Below are positions 58,392 through 64,000 of a DNA stretch of 64,000 nt, piece by piece. The stretch is taken from NCBI GenBank assembly GCA_030272585.1, contig BSYQ01000003.1, positions 1,364,001-1,428,000 of the forward strand. Reading direction: 5' to 3'. The notes beneath the pieces were generated by a model. The model was not told the DNA's origin. It ran no database searches and saw only the letters and a list, made by a program, of their open reading frames with translations. Position 1 is the first letter of the stretch, and each line of letters starts with the position of its first letter. The DNA comes from Bryopsis sp. KO-2023. Taxonomy: Eukaryota; Chlorophyta; Ulvophyceae; Bryopsidales; Bryopsidaceae. Made by a program: the position numbers and the translations under genes.

Positions 58392-60812
58392 TCAACGGGC
58401 AAGCAGATTTCGCAAGGCACCAATCACCGAGGGGTACGTGAACTTGTAGCCAGCCTTTTCAGTTCTTACTGGCAAAACCCGCTGGCCTTCAACCACCAGC
58501 ATCGCACCCTCCCCCAGCAGAGTTTGCAAAGCGAATTCAGGAACGAGCAACCAGCTGGGGCGCCCCAGCACCTGGCCCATCGCATTACAAAACTCCCCCA
58601 TTCGAACTGGGTTTGGGGCTGTGGCGTTGTAAGCTCCGTCGAAGTTTTTGTTTTGGATGGACTCGACTATGAGGCCGACCACATCATCTCTGTGAATCCA
58701 GGATACCCACTGCTGCCCCGTACCCAGAGGACCTCCTGTAAAAAAACACGTTTTTCGAAAAGAATTCGATCATTACCCTCCCAACTGTGGTAAATTCTTG
58801 ACCTGTCATTTGAGGGAAAAAAGCAGAAACAAAAATTTGGAAAAAAAATCGTCCCGAACCTGCAAAAATCTGGAAAACGGGGAGCATTCTCCCCAGAGCC
58901 CCTCCTTCTGGTGCCAACACGATTCCAGTTCGCAGCAACACCACCCTGGTGTCTTTGGCTTCTTTGGCAGCTGCTTCCCATTCCCGGCAAATCTCGGCCA
59001 AATAATCTGTTCCACTGGGGCTGGATTCGTTCAAAGATGCCGTCAGGCTGCTCCCATAAAAACCTATAGAGAAATAATTGAAAAAATCTATCAGATTTCC
59101 CCTCTCTGATTTATTGACAGGGCATCGGTTGGAGGTCAGGGGAGAACCTACCCACAGCAGACGAATTGACAAGGATTTTTGGCCGGGAGTCTTCAGGGCA
59201 GGCATTGATGGCAGCCTAGCATCCCACACATACACACTCATTTATTCCCCATTTCATACTTTTTCAACCACCCCGTTCAGTAAGATCTTGAACAGCCTTT
59301 CAGACTCATATATATTTTTTACATCCCACAAGACTATTCTTTAACTTTAAGGACAGAATCCCAAGAAATGGGTCTGTTTTATTAATATCATTAGTATTAA
59401 TTATCTTTAATTTTTAGCACTTGTAATTATTCTGGAATTTGAGGATAACATGCGATGTATCTTCTTCTTCTCTTCTGGTTGCAAATATTTGATAAAGAAC
59501 TGATCTCACCGCAATCCTTCTTGTCGTCTTAACTCTCGAAGTTTTGATTTCATCTTTGATTGCTGGCGACCATCTGCGAAACATACAGAAAAAGAAATAA
59601 ACACACATAAACAATTTAAAGAAATTCTGCTTTTTTTCGCAGAATTTGACGACCAAGTCAATCAGGCTTCTTCCCCACGAAACCTAGCCGCCAATGCAAT
59701 TCGAGAAAAAAGGGTGGAAATCAATGTTTCAAAGAAATCATTTCACCTCGTAGCGATGGGCTCGCCGGCGAGATTTACAACCGCATCGCATCCACAAATT
59801 GCCGATTCCCAGGAATTAGGTCCATGAACAGAAATGCCAGGGTAAGGCAGCTTGGATTTTGCCCTCCCCACATCTCTGGTCAAAACCACCACTTTGTGAT
59901 TCAAGGAAGCCAATTTCGCCACAAGTCGAGCGCCGATAAGCCCAGTAGCACCTGGCTAATGTGCAAACAAACACCACAATAAATTTCTGCTACTCAATTT
60001 TTATTTTTTTATCTCTTTTGAGGTTTCTTTCTCAAAAACCAAGTTCAAGACTGAGGGATGACACCATTTGGTGAACAAAATAAAATAAAATGAAGAATAT
60101 TTAATCAACTTGAAAAATATTTATATATTCATTCTAATGTGAGTATTACTCATTTGCATTGTGGATGTGCCACCTGAGATATTCAGCATCATTCGAAAAA
60201 GGCAAAAAGAAAAAAACATTGACTGCTCCATACATAAAATCCAATCGGTTGTTTTTTTACTCCCATGTTGCATCCCCCTTCTTTTTTCAATCCTTGCTTT
60301 GAGATTTCCATGAAAGCTGAAATTCATGGAATTCCCAATTCTCGAAATAGTGATTTTTCATTTTCATTTTTCTTTTTTTTTTGGGGGGGTGTCTTTGGAA
60401 AACCAAATGTCAATCAATGAGATTTACCTGAAAAATATTCATTTAAAATTTCACTACGTTTTCGATGTCGGATTTTCTATAAATAAGCACCTGTGACCGC
60501 CACCGTCAAAGATTCACCAGCCTTGGCGCACACAACGGGGAAATCCCTGCGCAAGACTGCCGCCGTTCGGCTTGACCTCAGGCTGCGAGCGTGGGTGCCG
60601 CTCAAAAACCTCCCAGACGCAGAGTCCAGCAAGCTCCGACGAGAATTTCCACCGGGCAGCCTTGATGGCGTAGGGGCGCGAGAACAACACGGTGTTTTTA
60701 GAGGGTAGCAGGTTTTCGTGGGGGTTGATGCCAACATGTTGGAGTGGTTTGGTGGAGGAAAAATGCCAGAAACGGAAAAGTGACGAATAGTGGTGGCCTC
60801 GCTCCACATCAT
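58392..60812 (-). CDS. SDR39U1: Chloroplast epimerase-family protein (SDR39U1 / GC1-SulA-like)
   Basis: An atypical short-chain dehydrogenase homologous to Arabidopsis GIANT CHLOROPLAST 1 (AtSulA), linked there to plastid division, and to bacterial YfcH. Exons 60812-60491, 59951-59747, 59573-59510, 59215-59152, 59063-58860 and 58735-58392 join in frame to 400 residues. The first ~100 residues are rich in Ser, Arg and Pro, a chloroplast transit peptide; a second ATG at residue 26 (MLASTPTKTCYPL) is an equally good start. The Rossmann fold begins LTVAVTGATGLIGARL; VVNLAGEPIATRWSP, ILVNSSAVGFYGSS (the family's YG motif) and LRTGIVLAPEGGALGRMLP follow, then WVSWIHRDDVVGLI and the C-terminal DUF1731-like YNATAPNPVRMGEF. 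All expected blocks are present. Confidence 0.9.
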
Positions 60813-61949
60813 GCCGCCAACAACAAATTGGAGCCGTAAAATTCCCGGAGTTCCATGTCAGACGAAACTGCCATTTCGATCAAGATTGCGAATTTGGTGG
60901 TTCGACCAGGAATTAAATGTTCTCCTCCAAAGGGTGGAAGAAACAACAAAACAAACAAACAAACAAACAAACAAACATCAAACAACAAACATGAAACAAC
61001 AAAAGAAACGGATGGTTTGCGAAATAGCAGGGGCATCACCACAGTAGGAATCTTTAGGAATATGTTTGCACTTGAGAAAGCCGCTGGGGGTGTACACCTG
61101 GGCCTGTTTCAAGTCTCAATCAATGAGCTGTTCAGTGCTGTGATCGCAACTTCTGGCCATAGCAACTAAAAATTCAAAAGGCAGGCAATGCCAACCCACA
61201 AGTGTTTTTTTCAGGCTGAATTGTAGACTTTCCAGCGGCAAGTTGCAGCCATTTTCTTCGACCATCGACACATTTATATATATATCTGAAATTGGAGAGA
61301 CAGAAACATAATTATACAATATAGAAGTTAAATATCTGATCATGATCGTAGGAGGGGGGTAAGGGAAAAATCATTCCATTCAAATTATTCGACTTTGTTC
61401 GGATACTTGAAAACCAAAGTTGTCTCCCAGCAACAACTGACCAGCATAGATCCCAGAACTCCAACAGATGTTTTAATTTCTGATCGGTTAAACGGACTAG
61501 CCCCAATCTCACTCACTTTACACAGTAATTTTACTCCACAATAACCAATCATTACAATATGAAAAGGAGGCCATCAGCTCCCATCCCAAGATCACAAAAA
61601 AACATGCAGTCCTGACTCCCTGGGCGAATGCCCATCCTTGAAGCCTGGCGACTTATTAACAATTATTTATGAAAAAAACAAGAGAAATCGGGGTTCAATT
61701 GAAAAGACAGGTTTGGCCCAAAATAGGTCCTTTGGCAACCGTGGTCTTTTTACCCAATTTGCATGCAAAAAAAAAAAAAAACAGATACAAAATTAACCGG
61801 ATAAATGAAAACTAAACGAAATTTGTGCCCTGTAGCACAAATGTGGATGGACAATACATCCAAAATCCCTTTAGAAAACCCAGCATAGTTCAAACATCAC
61901 AGCAAAAATTTCTTTGATACGTACGTCAGAAAAAAGGGCAAAAGTACAA
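60813..61949. other. Intergenic region
   Basis: Epimerase promoter and the 3' UTR of the next minus-strand gene. Contains a (CAAA)n tract at about 60944-60977 and a dispersed repeat copy at 61100-61128. Confidence 0.5.
61100..61128 (+). repeat. Dispersed repeat, copy 2 (29 bases identical to 34300-34328)
   Basis: Exact match over 29 bases, with a looser match in the preceding 35 bases; see the copy at 34300. Confidence 0.7.
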
Positions 61950-63956
61950 CTAAAGGTGCGTCATCTCACAAGACGAATGTGAAAAAAACCTGTTCACCAG
62001 CGCTCCCTTTTTCTTATTCAGGGTGGTGTTGATCTTTTGCACTTGTTTCTTTACTACATTCATGAGCAGTCCAAAATTGCTGGCGGGCAATGAATTCCCT
62101 GAATTTGAATTTTCCATCATTCCACGAAGCTCCAGCAAAGCCACATCAAAAATCAGCTTCAACATGTACGCAATATAAACGCTAACTATGCAGATAAAAA
62201 TGACCGACATGGCCACTCTGCCTCCGTCACTCATTTTCGGCTGATCCACCAGATTCCCAATGATGAATGCCAACGTGGAAATCACCAAAGACCCCAACTC
62301 CATCATATTGAGCTTGGATTCCAGAAACGGCTGGCAGTGCGTTTGTAGACTGATGGAGCCCACCATGGTGAACAGTGCAAGGTTGTTTTGTACTCCTTCC
62401 CCCAAGGTTCGCCCAAACACCACCACCGCAGCAAGGGAGGCTTTCCTCAGCAAGATCACGACTTCCCAAGCCGCCAGTTTCTTTTTGTACGCTTGATACA
62501 AGAAGCCATATTGCCGGACCACCAGTTCATTTTCCAGGCTCTCTCTGCTTCGAGTGAGTTTGAACAGGAGCCAGCCAGGGAATCCTATGGAAATCAAAAG
62601 CAACCCAGGCGCCCCGACAAAGCCAACAAGAAATGCATGGGCTCCTTCGTAACAAACCACACCAGTGTCTTGGACCCAAAACAAACCTTCCATGGGGCTG
62701 GCATCCACACAGTAGAAAATCTGAACAAGCGTCCTCGTCATGCTGCAAGCAGATAAACAAAGAACCATAAACTGCAACAATGCATCAACATCCGTAGCCT
62801 GTTGACACAACATCTTGGATGGAATTATTCACATGGAATTAACTGCTGCTCACTAGTCATGATTTGAGGGAGCTTGACTATGGGGACGGGAAATTTGGAA
62901 GATTATTTTTAGAGCGAGGGTCCCACATCACTCATATATTTTGACAGGCTACATGGGGCGATCGCCTCGGGGTAACAAAATTTGAATTAGTCATGAAACA
63001 GAAAAAGACCTCCAACCTTGGGCACTCCATGGCTCAATCAAAATACTTCCGACAGCTTCTGTTGGGAAAACCCCACCTGATGTAAGAAGCCTGTTGTACA
63101 GCCAAGAGAGCAATGCAAGACCACAGCTTGATATCCTGAAACGATTTTTTGCTCCTCACTGCATGGGCGTAATGGGCTACGAAAAGCGCAGCCCAAACCA
63201 TGAATGGCACCAACGCAAGGAAAATAGATTTCTGGATGGATCTAGGGAGACCGTTTTCTTGCCCCGATGAAAATGCACACTCCAATGAAAAGAAGTTGCT
63301 GCTGTCGGCCACTCCTGAGATGAAGTCTGCACCCAAAATAAAGGGAATTGCTGATTCTTTCCACTTACAGGACAGCGCCATATTCTCTTAACAGTAGCTT
63401 TCTTATTTCCACAATTTCCTGAAAACTCACCCCAGGAGGCAAATATCATCACCATGCTTCGGGTCCAGCCCACGTTGATGGCTGCAGCGGAGCCAGTCAC
63501 TTGAAAGAAATTGACAAGGATCTGGAAGATAAAACAAGCATCCAGAAATTCTCAAATAAGTTTTTGCTTTCGAAGTTGTTGGTTGGAATTTGATTCGCAT
63601 GAACGACTCACCTTGAAAATGTCGGAGGATCTCGATTTTCTCGGTGGGGAAATTTGGGGTGGTGTCTGTACATCCTGGCTTGGCATCTCACCGAGGATAA
63701 AGGCTGGAAGGTTGAAGCCATCGTGGGATCCTGACGGAGCAGCACTGCATGCACTCACAACATTCGATTCGCCACCAAGGACGCCTTCAGAATATTTTGC
63801 AGCACTTTTCACGTAGATCAGGGACAAAACTGCCAATGCTAGCATAACAGCTCCGATCCCCAACCCAGCAGGCACCCCTCCCTGACATTCCGTGCATTTG
63901 AAGCGACGCTTCCCATGTGATGCATCGCAGCTCCCACACAATACGTTGCTATACCC
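61950..63956 (-). CDS. Large Cys-rich multi-pass membrane protein, TRP-like C-terminus (5' truncated)
   Basis: The C-terminal ~512 residues of a protein that continues beyond the right edge. Exons 63956-63612, 63521-63431, 63386-63077 and 62742-61950 join in frame. The first visible segment is a Cys-rich ectodomain end (CGSCDASHGKRRFKCTECQGG), typical of GCC2/GCC3 or ephrin-receptor-like repeats, followed by helix AVMLALAVLSLIYV. The rest is a polytopic region with ILVNFFQVTGSAAAINVGW, MTRTLVQIFYCVD, GFLYQAYKKKLAAWEVVILLRKASL and LNMMELGSLVISTLAFIIG. Proteins of this layout are abundant in algae and protists and are sometimes called TRP/polycystin-like; channel function is not proven. The final acceptor was chosen at 62743 because only it keeps the phase. 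Confidence 0.78.
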
Positions 63957-64000
63957 CTGCCACCGAAATTAATGAATAAAGTAAAAAAAGATAATGAACA

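Noticed and set aside
1-64000. CRISPR arrays, prokaryotic operons or phage genes
   Set aside because: No regularly spaced direct repeats with unique spacers, and the gene structure is clearly nuclear eukaryotic.

Overview
The window is nuclear DNA of a plastid-bearing, intron-rich eukaryotic alga, most likely of the green lineage. The strongest marker is a five-exon gene for photosystem I subunit O (PsaO) at 25789-27266. Its N-terminus looks like a chloroplast transit peptide and has no preceding ER signal peptide, which fits a primary plastid. A plastid-type SDR39U1/GIANT CHLOROPLAST 1-like epimerase (58392-60812) agrees with this. Introns are GT-AG with long T-rich 3' ends; one candidate is GC-AG. 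C-runs, A-runs and simple repeats are common outside exons. I cannot name the species; a streptophyte or early-diverging green alga is a guess.

Layout. 1-5880: two near-identical tandem MFS transporters of the anion:cation symporter type (the first cut by the window edge), then the first of three related MFS genes. 7571-15981: two neighbouring lipid/ester hydrolase genes, a C2-domain class-3 lipase and an alpha/beta hydrolase. 16553-24821: two small secreted-protein genes flanking a complete DDI1 gene (UBL, aspartic protease, UBA); a DDI1 intron carries an intact MITE. 25789-27266: PSAO. 28709-33818: the other two MFS paralogues around a small unknown gene. 34564-39882: an F-box protein and a cytochrome P450. 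41653-44691: an acidic/proline-rich protein ending in a degenerate protein-kinase C-lobe, followed by purine-rich minisatellites. 47790-55148: a giant ADCY10-type soluble adenylyl cyclase. 55726-60812: an intronless bacterial-type thioredoxin-fold protein, an EamA/DMT transporter and the plastid epimerase. 61950-63956: the C-terminal part of a multi-pass membrane protein that runs off the right edge.

There is no operon logic; genes are individually promoted and several pairs are divergent (DDI1/secreted Cys-rich protein, MFS/unknown, P450/pseudokinase). The intronless genes (the ACS-type and paralogous MFS transporters and the redoxin) stand apart from neighbours with 3-14 exons, which suggests recent acquisition or retroposition. 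Exon models below were built by hand from splice signals, reading phase and family resemblance; wherever phases are stated they were checked to join in frame. The most interesting items are a 72-residue secreted precursor with basic processing sites, the Cys-rich secreted protein next to it, the pseudokinase fusion, the soluble cyclase, and a two-copy intronic MITE family.
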